The notes beneath the pieces were generated by a model that worked only from the letters and a program-made list of their open reading frames with translations, was not told the DNA's origin and made no database searches. A stretch of DNA of 64,000 nt from positions 25,745-89,744 of the forward strand of contig CAZIAD010000011.1 of NCBI GenBank assembly GCA_964537555.1, written 5' to 3'. A program made the translations under genes and the position numbers. This document shows positions 8,489-16,665 of the stretch, piece by piece (position 1 is the first letter of the stretch; each line of letters begins with the position of its first letter). The DNA is from CAYRWR01 sp964537555 (GTDB lineage: Bacteria > Spirochaetota > Brevinematia > Brevinematales > CAYRWR01).

Positions 8489-9952
8489 ATGTTAAAAAAA
8501 ATAGTATCACATACATTTCTACTGACTTTAGCCTTTATCATCCTCTTGCCTATTATCTGGATAGTGCTGGCCTCTTTTACGGAGACCACTCATGCTGCTT
8601 ATGTAGTAGAAAGGATATTTGTACCAGACTACTTTAAGACTGAGATCCAGGGCAATAAACTGGATGTCCAGTATAAAATAGGCCAGCTAAACATGAGGGG
8701 TGAAAAATCTTTTGAGTTTGGCCCCGAGTACGCCGGTAAGCACATCGAAGTACGTGTGATCGACCAGGAGACTCTGAATGAAGAACTGGGATACACCGAA
8801 TACGAACAGACACTGTCCTTTGTCAGCTATGATACCCGGCCCGACACCTGGCTCTACAACTTTCAGCTGGGAAGTATCGGACAGGTACCCGATAATGATG
8901 ACGATATCCTGAAAAACAAGACCCAGGGAGGAAACCTGAGGTATAAGCTGGTCAATGTGGCTATTCAAACATCCACTGGTGTCGAGACCAACAAGACTAT
9001 TTCAGTGTCATATAATAACGGTGAAGAGATTATCACAAAAGAATTCATTTTTGGATCACAATACGCTAACCAGCAGGTATTGATCTCCTATTCTCTGAAA
9101 GATAAAAATTTTTATGCCACATATAGTGATAATGAATTCAAACCCCAGTTCGGGATGATGTCATTTGATATTGGACAGGATGGTAATATTGCCCGCCCCG
9201 TGATTATAAACAATCAGATCCTGATCACCTATCTTAATGTCCTGACTATTAAGAACTACAGAGAAATACTGTTTGACCTGAATTTCCGGAACTGGCTGGC
9301 TAATTCGGTACTCATCTCCCTGTTTACTGCGGCCATCTCTGTGTTACTGGGATTTTTTGCCGGATACTCATTCTCCCGTTTCAAATTTCCGGGCAGACAG
9401 ATATCCATGTTATGGGTGATCGCAACCCAGCTCTTCCCCCTGGCTATGATGATCGTACCCTTTTACATCCTGGCTGCGGGTATACTGCCTCTGGCCATAC
9501 CCGGACTGACTATTGTCAATACCCGCTGGGGACTGGTCATGATATACACCGCTACCGCCCTGCCCTTCTCTATCTGGATGCTCAAGGGTTACTTTGATAC
9601 CATTCCCACAGACCTGGAAGAGGCAGCTGCTATAGACGGAGCCTCCCTGGGTCAATTACTGGCTCTGATCCTCTTCCCCCTGGCCCGTCCGGCTATGTTC
9701 ACTGCCTTTTTGTTCTCCTTTGTGCAGGCCTGGAATGAATACGCTATTGCCAGTATGTTTATGACCAAGGTAGAGATGCTGACCCTGCCTGTAGGACTAC
9801 AGACTCTCATGGGGGGAGCCGGAAGCTTTAACCAGAACATTGCCTGGTTTGCAGCCGGGGCCATCATAGTATCTATCCCCATTGTACTGCTGTTCTTAAG
9901 TATGAAAAAAGAGCTGGTAGAAAGCTCTACCCTGGGTGCTGTAAAAGGTTAA
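8489..9952 (+). CDS. ABC sugar permease, MalG-like, with an extracytoplasmic insert
   Basis: This 487-residue partner permease has a first membrane helix at about residues 7-30. It then carries a ~215-residue hydrophilic insert (about 38-255), and the remaining helices contain the EEAAAIDGA docking loop near 377-385. E. coli MalG has 296 residues and only a short loop at that place, so the insert is an elaboration. With the MalF-like protein it would form the membrane channel of a sugar importer fed by the upstream binding protein. The C-terminus is short and cytoplasmic (VESSTLGAVKG), as in MalG proteins. A terminator follows. Confidence 0.88.
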   Translation: MLKKIVSHTFLLTLAFIILLPIIWIVLASFTETTHAAYVVERIFVPDYFKTEIQGNKLDVQYKIGQLNMRGEKSFEFGPEYAGKHIEVRVIDQETLNEELGYTEYEQTLSFVSYDTRPDTWLYNFQLGSIGQVPDNDDDILKNKTQGGNLRYKLVNVAIQTSTGVETNKTISVSYNNGEEIITKEFIFGSQYANQQVLISYSLKDKNFYATYSDNEFKPQFGMMSFDIGQDGNIARPVIINNQILITYLNVLTIKNYREILFDLNFRNWLANSVLISLFTAAISVLLGFFAGYSFSRFKFPGRQISMLWVIATQLFPLAMMIVPFYILAAGILPLAIPGLTIVNTRWGLVMIYTATALPFSIWMLKGYFDTIPTDLEEAAAIDGASLGQLLALILFPLARPAMFTAFLFSFVQAWNEYAIASMFMTKVEMLTLPVGLQTLMGGAGSFNQNIAWFAAGAIIVSIPIVLLFLSMKKELVESSTLGAVKG

Positions 9953-9976
9953 TATTCTGTATATTTTTTTAATAAT

Positions 9977-10003
9977 AACAGGCCCCGTTTAGGGGCCTGT
10001 TTT
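9977..10003 (+). terminator. Intrinsic terminator after the permease genes
   Basis: A 10-bp perfect stem (9977-9986 with 9992-10001), GTTTA loop and a short T-run. It lies only 20 nt before the start of the GGDEF gene, so transcription of that gene must read through it or start nearby. Confidence 0.8.
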
Positions 10004-10022
10004 AACAAAAGAGGTTAAGAAG

Positions 10023-10880
10023 ATGAAAGATCACGATAATCTCAATCAAAAGATACTGGCTATTTTTGATCCAGATCTGGAAAGAAGAGAAGAGTTTTTT
10101 AGCCGGATACAGGACCTGGTAAACGAAGAGAAAAACGAAGATGAAGTATATCAAAGGATCTTTGATATACTCTGCCATATAAAATTCAGTCATGAAGAGT
10201 CGCGGCAGCACTGGCAGAGGATCACTCTCTTAAAAGAAAAACTGGAACAGCAACTGCTTCGCCCGGTGGCGTTCAGAGTAGCTATGCTGCAGTACTTTCT
10301 TTCCGACCTGGGCCTTTATCAGAGCCCTTATCTGGTAGAGCTCTTTCTCTATGAAAGCAGTCACTACAACATTATGACTGACGAGCTTACCGCTATCTAT
10401 AACCATCGTTTTCTGCGTGAATACCTGTGGAAAGAGACAAAAAGATCGATTCGTTATCAGAAAGAGTATTCCATCCTGATCATGGATATAGATGATTTTA
10501 AAAGCATCAATGACAATTTTGGCCCTCTGGCCGGTGATGAGCTGTTAAGGTCTCATGCCCGTATCATGGAGGACAATATCCGCATAGAAGATGTAGTGGC
10601 ACGCTATAGCGGGGATGAATTTATCATCATACTGCCTGAAACATCTAAAGAGGGGGCCTTGAATTTCGCCAAACGCCTGAAACTGGTCCTGGACCAAAGT
10701 GCGGTAAAGGTCGATGACAAGTCTCTCACGTGTAAGTATAGTCTGGGCGTCTCTTCTTTCCCCGGAGACAGTAATGACCCTATCGATATCCTGGAAATGG
10801 CCGAAAAAGCCCTGTACCGGGCTAAATTTCAGGGCAAAGACAGGATAGAAGCCTATGATGCTAAGAAATTTGAGATCTAG
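10023..10880 (+). CDS. GGDEF-domain diguanylate cyclase (SGDEF variant)
   Basis: This 285-residue soluble protein has an alpha-helical N-terminal region (about 1-115) of unknown sensory type and a GGDEF domain (about 118-283). Recognisable elements are LTAIYNHRF at the domain start, MDIDDFKSIND with the metal-binding aspartate, and the signature loop, here SGDEF at residues 196-200. The domain makes cyclic di-GMP from two GTP. Serine in the first signature position is a tolerated variation in several active enzymes, so activity is likely but not certain. No RxxD inhibitory site is obvious. It overlaps the convergent small membrane gene by 4 bp. Confidence 0.9.
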   Translation: MKDHDNLNQKILAIFDPDLERREEFFSRIQDLVNEEKNEDEVYQRIFDILCHIKFSHEESRQHWQRITLLKEKLEQQLLRPVAFRVAMLQYFLSDLGLYQSPYLVELFLYESSHYNIMTDELTAIYNHRFLREYLWKETKRSIRYQKEYSILIMDIDDFKSINDNFGPLAGDELLRSHARIMEDNIRIEDVVARYSGDEFIIILPETSKEGALNFAKRLKLVLDQSAVKVDDKSLTCKYSLGVSSFPGDSNDPIDILEMAEKALYRAKFQGKDRIEAYDAKKFEI

Positions 10881-11098
10881 TCTTCCGGAGAGTTCCGCTT
10901 ACTGTCCCGAATATTTTTGATCAGTAGCAGTACAGCTATTGCTTCAAAAATCAGATATACCCAGGCAGGCGGGAATTCATCAAAAAATGGATTGCCCACA
11001 AAAAACTGGTATATGGTGAATACCCCTACAATACTGATAAAAAATATCAGTATTCTACGGGGAGTCTTTTTTTTCAGTTCTTTTTCTTTTTTAGCCAT
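10877..11098 (-). CDS. Small two-helix membrane protein, unknown function
   Basis: This 73-residue protein has a lysine-rich cytoplasmic start (KKEKELKKKTPRR), two hydrophobic segments (about 15-33 and 43-62) and a charged tail. It begins two nt after the stop of the TPR-Mrr gene and so is probably translated from the same message. The frame ends by overlapping the last 4 bp of the opposing GGDEF gene. No family is recognised. Confidence 0.55.
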   Translation of the reverse strand: MAKKEKELKKKTPRRILIFFISIVGVFTIYQFFVGNPFFDEFPPAWVYLIFEAIAVLLLIKNIRDSKRNSPED

Positions 11099-11100
11099 AG

Positions 11101-12465
11101 TTAATTCTTTATGTTTTTCATGACAGCTGACAATTTCTGCCTGTCATAGAGATCCACAGGACGGTTTTCTGAGTACCGTATGGCCTGCGGGGTAAACTTA
11201 CCGGTAGTGACCACTACTACCCGGATTCCATGTATTGCTTTAATTCTTTCTACCATACGGGCGATCTCATCTTCATGTACATCATCATTAGCCCGGGATA
11301 TCACGATCATCACCTTACCGCCCCGTACGTTTCGCCATTTCTGGCTTCGCTCTACTGCGATGATCTGAACATGGTCATCACCATCCAGTTTACTCTCCAC
11401 AGCTTCATAACCCATGGCATCTACCAGCTTCTGACAGATAAACTCGAAAGTAGTAGGTGTGGCAGTAAGCAGGTCTTTGAGCTTATCATCTATACGCAGA
11501 TCCTCATATTGTGAGAGCTTTACCTGCACTTCCTGGTAATTGGGACGCATATGCGCTACTTTTTCCCATTGTTCTACTGCTTCCAGGAGTCTGCGCTGGG
11601 ATTCATAGGCATTACCCAGAGAATAGCGTACTGCTATACTGGTATTGGTCTCTGTAGCAGCATATTTCAGGGCTCTTTCAAAGTCTGCGATGGCGCTTTC
11701 CAGTTCACCCATCTCTTTTTTACAGATACCTTTCTGGTAAATCGATTTTACCTTCAGCTGAGTATCACGTACTTTTTCTGATTCATCGAAAGACTGCAGG
11801 GCTTTGCCGAAATTCCCCATCGCTTTGAGTATCATTCCGAGATAGTAATGGGCTTCAGAATTTTTATTATCAAGCTGTAAGGCATTGGTAAAGGAAGTGA
11901 GAGCTTCATTGGGACGGTTCATTTCGTAAAATATCTTCCCGATCAAAAAATGAGTAGGGGCATGGTTCCGGGATAGCTTAAGCACCTTATCCAGATAGGC
12001 CAGGGACTGCTCTTTCATTCCCCTGTCGTAGAACAGCTTACCGATCTGGTAGACATGCTCATAATTACTGGGATCCTGGCGGGATAGCATCACATATTCC
12101 TTCTGTGCTTCTTCCAGCTGGCCAAACTGGGTAAATATCTCAGCCAGCCTTTTATGAATCACCTTTTCTGTAGCTGTCTTATTGAATTTGCCCATAGCCA
12201 GGACCTGACGGTATTCTACCATGGCCATTTCCATATTATTACTATAAAAATATGCTTCAGCCAGATAAAGATGCGCCAGAGGATTGCGCTCATCATTTTT
12301 TATAAAAGAGTTTAACGCTTCTATGGCTTCTTCATAGCGATTGGATTCCATGAGTGCTTTTATAGAGTCCAGCTGGTGAGGCACGACCAGGGCTTTCATG
12401 AGATAAAAGACCCCTAATCCCACCACGATGAGTACAACCACACCCATTATAATAATATCAATCAT
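11101..12465 (-). CDS. Membrane-anchored TPR protein with a C-terminal Mrr-like, probably inactive nuclease fold
   Basis: This 454-residue protein has one N-terminal membrane helix (about 5-24) and some eight TPR repeats (about 35-325). The C-terminal domain (about 340-454) resembles the Mrr/restriction-endonuclease-like fold: FICQKLVDAMGYE, then a strand pair, then VVVVTTGKFTPQAIRYSE and a final VDLYDRQKLSAVM helix. The usual catalytic D...(E/Q)xK set is not visible: VQIIAVERSQKW stands where it is expected. The domain is therefore probably a binding or scaffold module. It is the third gene of a TPR-rich unit that runs from 15.3 kb downwards. Confidence 0.75.
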   Translation of the reverse strand: MIDIIIMGVVVLIVVGLGVFYLMKALVVPHQLDSIKALMESNRYEEAIEALNSFIKNDERNPLAHLYLAEAYFYSNNMEMAMVEYRQVLAMGKFNKTATEKVIHKRLAEIFTQFGQLEEAQKEYVMLSRQDPSNYEHVYQIGKLFYDRGMKEQSLAYLDKVLKLSRNHAPTHFLIGKIFYEMNRPNEALTSFTNALQLDNKNSEAHYYLGMILKAMGNFGKALQSFDESEKVRDTQLKVKSIYQKGICKKEMGELESAIADFERALKYAATETNTSIAVRYSLGNAYESQRRLLEAVEQWEKVAHMRPNYQEVQVKLSQYEDLRIDDKLKDLLTATPTTFEFICQKLVDAMGYEAVESKLDGDDHVQIIAVERSQKWRNVRGGKVMIVISRANDDVHEDEIARMVERIKAIHGIRVVVVTTGKFTPQAIRYSENRPVDLYDRQKLSAVMKNIKN

Positions 12466-12501
12466 TCCAGCTCCTATGGATCGAACAAATACTATCTCAT
12501 T

Positions 12502-14595
12502 CTATAATTGAGACAGATAATTATCAACCTTTTCCATATTTTTATACTTCGGAAACTTATTCTTTAATTCCTGGAAGACAGTCCTGGCGTCTTCCAGCTG
12601 ATTTAATTTTACATAACTTTCACCCAGCCTGAAATAGACTTCTGCGTCATTGCCCCCCAGTTTTTTGGCCTTACTATAATACTTGGAGGAATTAGCATAA
12701 TCTTTCTGATTATAATAAATACCCGCCAGTTCATTCATAGTATCGAGATCTCCGGGGTTAATGTTTAAGGCTTTTTCATAAGACTCTAAAGCACTATCCA
12801 CCAGGCCGCTCTTGGAGTACACATCTCCCATGCCCTTGTAGCCCACATCAGAGTTGGGATTTAAGTTTACGGTCTGTTTAAAGTTTATCAGGGCCTGGTC
12901 ATAATTCTGGGTATCCAGATACAGCAAGCCCAGCCCTAAATAGGCATCTATTTCCTGTCTGTCATAGCTTATCGCTTTATTATAAGCTTTCTGTGCATTA
13001 TCATAGTCCTTAAGCTCGTAATAGGAATTACCCAGGTTTACATGGGCATCAGAAAAGTTCTCATTTATACTAATAGATTCCTGGTAATAGCGGATAGCCT
13101 CTGAATGCTTGCCATAACGGGCCAGCATCCGGCCGTAATTATAACTGGCCAGATTATTCTTGCTATTGAGCTGGTAGGCCTTTTCATAACTCTTGAGGGC
13201 ATTGTTGTATTTTCCCTGCTCTTCATAGGTATTTCCCAGTTTTACATAAGCTTTATCGTTTTTAGGGTCCGAAGCCACGGCTTTTTCCAGGAATTTGGCA
13301 GCTGTGTCAAATTTGCGGTTGGCATAATAGATAAAGCCGGCATTGACCAGGGCTTTGGCATGGTCCGGCTCCAGGTTTATGGTCTTCTGGAAACTTTGAA
13401 GCGCCGCATTGTCATTGTTCAGGTTCTGGTAAGATAATCCCAGATTATAGTAGGCTTTGACATGTTTGGAATCTATGGAAACACATTTTTCAAATTCATT
13501 TTTAGCGGTAGTATAATCCTTTCTCAGGTATGCCAGTACTCCCAGCAGATAATGAGCATCCGCATTGTCGGAATCACCTTTAATGGCCTGTTTCAGAGAC
13601 TCTTCTGCTTCTTCCTTGAGGCCTTTGTCATAAAAGATCTTTCCCTGGGTATAGTGGGCCGTAGAATTATAGGGGTCTTTCTGAAGGGCATCCCGGCTCA
13701 GTTTCAGAGCTTTATCGGTATTTCCTTTATAATAATTGGCCAGAGCATCATTACTGTCTGCATCAGCATTGTCCCGGTCCAGTTTTCGGGCTTTCCCAAA
13801 CTCATTGATAGCATCATCAAAATAGCCGCTTCTGACCAGTTTTTTACCATTTTCTATATGCTGCCGGGCTTTTTCTTTGGGGTCTGTGACATTAAGGGGA
13901 TCCACTATATCCGGTTTCTTATCCTGCTGCTTTATGGTAGTGTTATTGCCTTTATCAATCTCACTGGAGTTATTCTTCTGGACTATAATAGTGGTATTGC
14001 CCTGCTGGCCGTCCTTCTGCTGCTCCTGCAGCTGTTTCACCCTTTCCATAAGGTTTTTCACACGGGGGTCAGTGGGATCTTTTTCATAAGCCTGAGTCAG
14101 CTTATCTATCGCTTTGTCTAAAAAACCATTTTCGATGAGCACTTCAGCGGAACGGATCAGCTTATCCATAGAGTTATTGGACAGTATCCCCACAGACCCC
14201 ACGCCCAGCCCCAGCAGCAGGATCAGGAACCACAGCAGGCCTCTGCGCTTCGCCTTTTTCTTATCATTGTCCGCAGTGCTGTTGGCAGGAGAAAGTTTAG
14301 TGTATGTCTGGGCTTTTTTTGGTGCAGGCTGGCTTTTTTTTGTAGTAGTCTTATTGCTGCTTTTTTTACTTGACGGGCCTGATGCAGGTGGTTTAGAAGC
14401 ACTTTTGCTAGTTTGCCCGGGGGCAGTCTTTCCAGCCGTAGTTTTGGCTGAAGCATTTGTTGATGGTTTTGAGGCATTAGCCTGAGGACGGACGGGCTTA
14501 GCCGGTGCCTTTTTACCAGTCTGGCTTGACGTTGCAGATGCAGACTTGCCGGTACTTTTCTTTACTGTCTTCTTTTCTTTTTCATTGGAGGGCAT
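12502..14595 (-). CDS. Large TPR-repeat protein with Lys/Ser/Ala-rich N-terminal tail and one membrane helix
   Basis: In this 697-residue protein residues 1-115 are low-complexity and rich in K, S, T, P and A. One hydrophobic segment (RRGLLWFLILLLGLGVGSVG, about 117-137) follows. The remainder is roughly fourteen TPR units, recognisable by repeated A..YN.G..Y and P....A patterns, with an asparagine-rich linker around residues 205-235. The topology suggests a basic cytoplasmic tail and a periplasmic TPR solenoid for protein assembly. The start has AGGAG six nt ahead. Neighbours on both sides are also TPR proteins, implying one complex, but the partners are unknown. Confidence 0.82.
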   Translation of the reverse strand: MPSNEKEKKTVKKSTGKSASATSSQTGKKAPAKPVRPQANASKPSTNASAKTTAGKTAPGQTSKSASKPPASGPSSKKSSNKTTTKKSQPAPKKAQTYTKLSPANSTADNDKKKAKRRGLLWFLILLLGLGVGSVGILSNNSMDKLIRSAEVLIENGFLDKAIDKLTQAYEKDPTDPRVKNLMERVKQLQEQQKDGQQGNTTIIVQKNNSSEIDKGNNTTIKQQDKKPDIVDPLNVTDPKEKARQHIENGKKLVRSGYFDDAINEFGKARKLDRDNADADSNDALANYYKGNTDKALKLSRDALQKDPYNSTAHYTQGKIFYDKGLKEEAEESLKQAIKGDSDNADAHYLLGVLAYLRKDYTTAKNEFEKCVSIDSKHVKAYYNLGLSYQNLNNDNAALQSFQKTINLEPDHAKALVNAGFIYYANRKFDTAAKFLEKAVASDPKNDKAYVKLGNTYEEQGKYNNALKSYEKAYQLNSKNNLASYNYGRMLARYGKHSEAIRYYQESISINENFSDAHVNLGNSYYELKDYDNAQKAYNKAISYDRQEIDAYLGLGLLYLDTQNYDQALINFKQTVNLNPNSDVGYKGMGDVYSKSGLVDSALESYEKALNINPGDLDTMNELAGIYYNQKDYANSSKYYSKAKKLGGNDAEVYFRLGESYVKLNQLEDARTVFQELKNKFPKYKNMEKVDNYLSQL

Positions 14596-14605
14596 CTGGA
14601 TCTCC

Positions 14606-15289
14606 TTACATTTCTAATTCTTCTAACTCTGTGTCTTCGGCTTTTCCTTTATCTTCCAGTTCTACTTTGTCCAGCACCCCTTCAATATTGACCAGGTCTA
14701 TATCATTTTTACGCTCAGTATTTTTCTTAGATGGATCCTCCGGGAACTGAAAGCCTTCCGCTTTTAACAGGGCCAGGGCTCTTCTGATATTATCACTCTG
14801 GGGCCCGCCAGGAGCCAGAGCCAGATAATTCTCCCATGATTCTATAGTCAGGGCTTTGTCCCTCAGTTCGTAATAGGCCATTCCCTTGAGCCAAAAGCTC
14901 TCTACCCGGGACGAGTTCACGGCATAGGCATCATCAAAATACCTGATAGAATTGGTGTAATCCCGGAGATGGTAATAGGAATTGCCCAGGTTAAATAACA
15001 GCACTGACTGCAGGTCGGAACTGACATCCATTTCCAGGGCGATCTTATAGTGCATGGCCCCTTTTTCAAAACTCTGACTGGCCACCAGGGCATTTCCCAG
15101 GTAAAAATACACTTCGGGGGTCTTATAATCCAAAGAAAGGGCTTTTTTAAAGGACCCGATAGACAGGAGGAACTTTTGCTGTTTATAAAATTCCATAGCG
15201 TTTTTGAACTCCAGCTTCCCTTCAGGGCTCTGCGGATAGACAATATTAAGTGAGACAAGCAAAGAAAAGAGCAGCATCAGCTTTTTCAT
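14606..15289 (-). CDS. Exported TPR protein
   Basis: This 227-residue protein has a signal peptide over residues 1-19 (ending NIVYPQ). About four TPR units follow (about 22-165), including EVYFYLGNALVASQSFEKGA and LFNLGNSYYHLRDYTNSI, and then an acidic, low-complexity tail (about 180-227) ending EDTELEELEM. It is the first gene of the TPR-rich unit; its stop lies 10 nt before the next start. The role is likely protein-protein interaction in the periplasm. Confidence 0.78.
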   Translation of the reverse strand: MKKLMLLFSLLVSLNIVYPQSPEGKLEFKNAMEFYKQQKFLLSIGSFKKALSLDYKTPEVYFYLGNALVASQSFEKGAMHYKIALEMDVSSDLQSVLLFNLGNSYYHLRDYTNSIRYFDDAYAVNSSRVESFWLKGMAYYELRDKALTIESWENYLALAPGGPQSDNIRRALALLKAEGFQFPEDPSKKNTERKNDIDLVNIEGVLDKVELEDKGKAEDTELEELEM

Positions 15290-15371
15290 AATATTCCCTG
15301 TTCTTTCTTTAAATAATATATCGGCATTTTTTATATTTTTAAAAAGACTTAATTAAAAAGTTTTATCATAT

Positions 15372-15399
15372 ATTATAGCACAATTACTGATGAGGTAAA
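15372..15399 (-). promoter_or_regulatory. Sigma70-like promoter for the TPR gene unit
   Basis: On the minus strand TTTACC (15399-15394), 16-nt spacer, perfect TATAAT (15377-15372), about 80 nt upstream of the first TPR gene. Confidence 0.5.
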
Positions 15400-15403
15400 G
15401 AAT

Positions 15404-16099
15404 TTAATTGAAAGTCGGCAAATAACTGAATGGATATACCGGATTATTAATGATAGTGCCGTCCCCGCCCAGATATTTGAGGGCTTTTTCCCCGGTATAA
15501 AAATACACCGCATCAATAGTACTGAACTGCGCCGCAGTATAAACGATCTGATATATCTGTACCTGGTAACCCAGCCTGCCGTAAGAATTAAATTCAAACT
15601 CTGTACTGAGGTGTATGTGTGCAATACGGTCCTTAACATATATCTTCAATATCCGGCTATTATAGGGAATAAGATTAAACAGGTCTCCCTTTGTAGGATA
15701 AGTGAGCAGAATTTCCAAAGTCTGGCTGAGGGGCTTGTCGGGGCTGGCAATGCTGATCTCTAGCGGCACCAGCCGCACTCCCTCTTCCTCCTGCCGGGCC
15801 ATAAAGATCTTTACTTTGCTGCTCCCTGTGACTGCAGGCGGGTCATTTTTCACCTGAGCCGGGGGAGTATCATTTTTTTTGGTGAAATTGGATGCTATTT
15901 TTTCAATGGGGTGCTTATCAAACAGCTTAGTGGAGTTGGTACGATTGAGCAGCTTATTAAAACCGCCACTGCCTCTATTGGAAGCGGTGTAGGAAATAAA
16001 AAAAGCGATAAGTGCACCGGTTAAAATCCAGATCAGAGGGGTATACTTGCCGCTTTTTTTTCTACGTCTCCTGCGAGGCGCGGGTGTTTTTCCTGCCAT
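15404..16099 (-). CDS. GerMN-domain membrane-anchored protein
   Basis: This 231-residue protein has a very basic N-terminus (PAPRRRRRKKSGK), one membrane helix (about 22-41), a linker, and a GerMN domain over about residues 98-225. The domain shows VRLVPLEISI, LEILLTYPT, SRILKIYVKDRIAHIHLS and a final YFYTGEKALKYLGGDG. GerMN was named from spore germination protein GerM but is widespread in non-sporulating bacteria in envelope proteins. Its start follows the ptsN-like stop by 4 nt, so the two are co-transcribed. The exact role is unknown. Confidence 0.75.
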   Translation of the reverse strand: MAGKTPAPRRRRRKKSGKYTPLIWILTGALIAFFISYTASNRGSGGFNKLLNRTNSTKLFDKHPIEKIASNFTKKNDTPPAQVKNDPPAVTGSSKVKIFMARQEEEGVRLVPLEISIASPDKPLSQTLEILLTYPTKGDLFNLIPYNSRILKIYVKDRIAHIHLSTEFEFNSYGRLGYQVQIYQIVYTAAQFSTIDAVYFYTGEKALKYLGGDGTIINNPVYPFSYLPTFN

Positions 16100-16103
16100 T
16101 ATT

Positions 16104-16571
16104 CTAAGATATTTCCTCTTCTTTTTGTAATAAAAGGTCGTAAAATGCCTTACTGGAGCTGACTTTGTTTACGGCGCTGGACAGATCAGTCTTTTCATAC
16201 ATTTCAGCTATAATGCGCAGCACTTCCAGCTGCTCATGAGGGCTGTATTCATCAGACGCTATAGCCGTAAAGAATATGGTAGAGGGCTGCTTGTCATAAG
16301 CATCAAAGTCTTTGCCTTCTTTGTCGAAGACCACAACCAGGTGCATACCATCCACTCTGGGGCTGCGCCCATGAGGAATGGCCAGGCCATTACCCACTCC
16401 GGTGGAGCCTTTTTTCTCACGTTCTGAGATAGCTTTATAGGCATCTTTTTTATCGATTCCAGGATGGGTAGCAGATATGAACTCCGCCAGTTCCATCATG
16501 ATCTCATCTTTATTCTTTCCGTTTAAACCGATTTTAACATATTCAGGCTTTAATAGCTCGACCAGCTTCAT
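16104..16571 (-). CDS. ptsN: PTS EIIA (PtsN/fructose-type) domain protein
   Basis: This 155-residue protein matches the EIIA-Ntr/Fru family throughout its length. It has the phospho-acceptor region GVGNGLAIPHGRSP with His67, the VVFDKEG strand and the SPHEQLEVL helix. Such proteins receive phosphate from NPr/HPr and usually regulate (potassium, nitrogen or stress responses) rather than transport sugar. GGGAGG lies ahead of the ATG. It is paired with the GerMN gene. A gene symbol of ptsN is by family, not by proven function. Confidence 0.85.
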   Translation of the reverse strand: MKLVELLKPEYVKIGLNGKNKDEIMMELAEFISATHPGIDKKDAYKAISEREKKGSTGVGNGLAIPHGRSPRVDGMHLVVVFDKEGKDFDAYDKQPSTIFFTAIASDEYSPHEQLEVLRIIAEMYEKTDLSSAVNKVSSSKAFYDLLLQKEEEIS

Positions 16572-16606
16572 GCCATCCTCCCGGACTCTGCTTATTTGTA
16601 TAAAAT

Positions 16607-16635
16607 ATTATAGCGAAGAACCCCATAAAATACAA
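16607..16635 (-). promoter_or_regulatory. Sigma70-like promoter for ptsN
   Basis: On the minus strand TTGTAT (16635-16630), 17-nt spacer, perfect TATAAT (16612-16607), about 35 nt before the start codon. Confidence 0.6.
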
Positions 16636-16665
16636 CTCAAAGATGCTTTTTTTTCACTTTAAATC

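Noticed and set aside
11101..11440. Active restriction endonuclease in the TPR-Mrr protein.
   Set aside because: The catalytic D...(E/Q)xK residues are not visible, so an active nuclease is not claimed.
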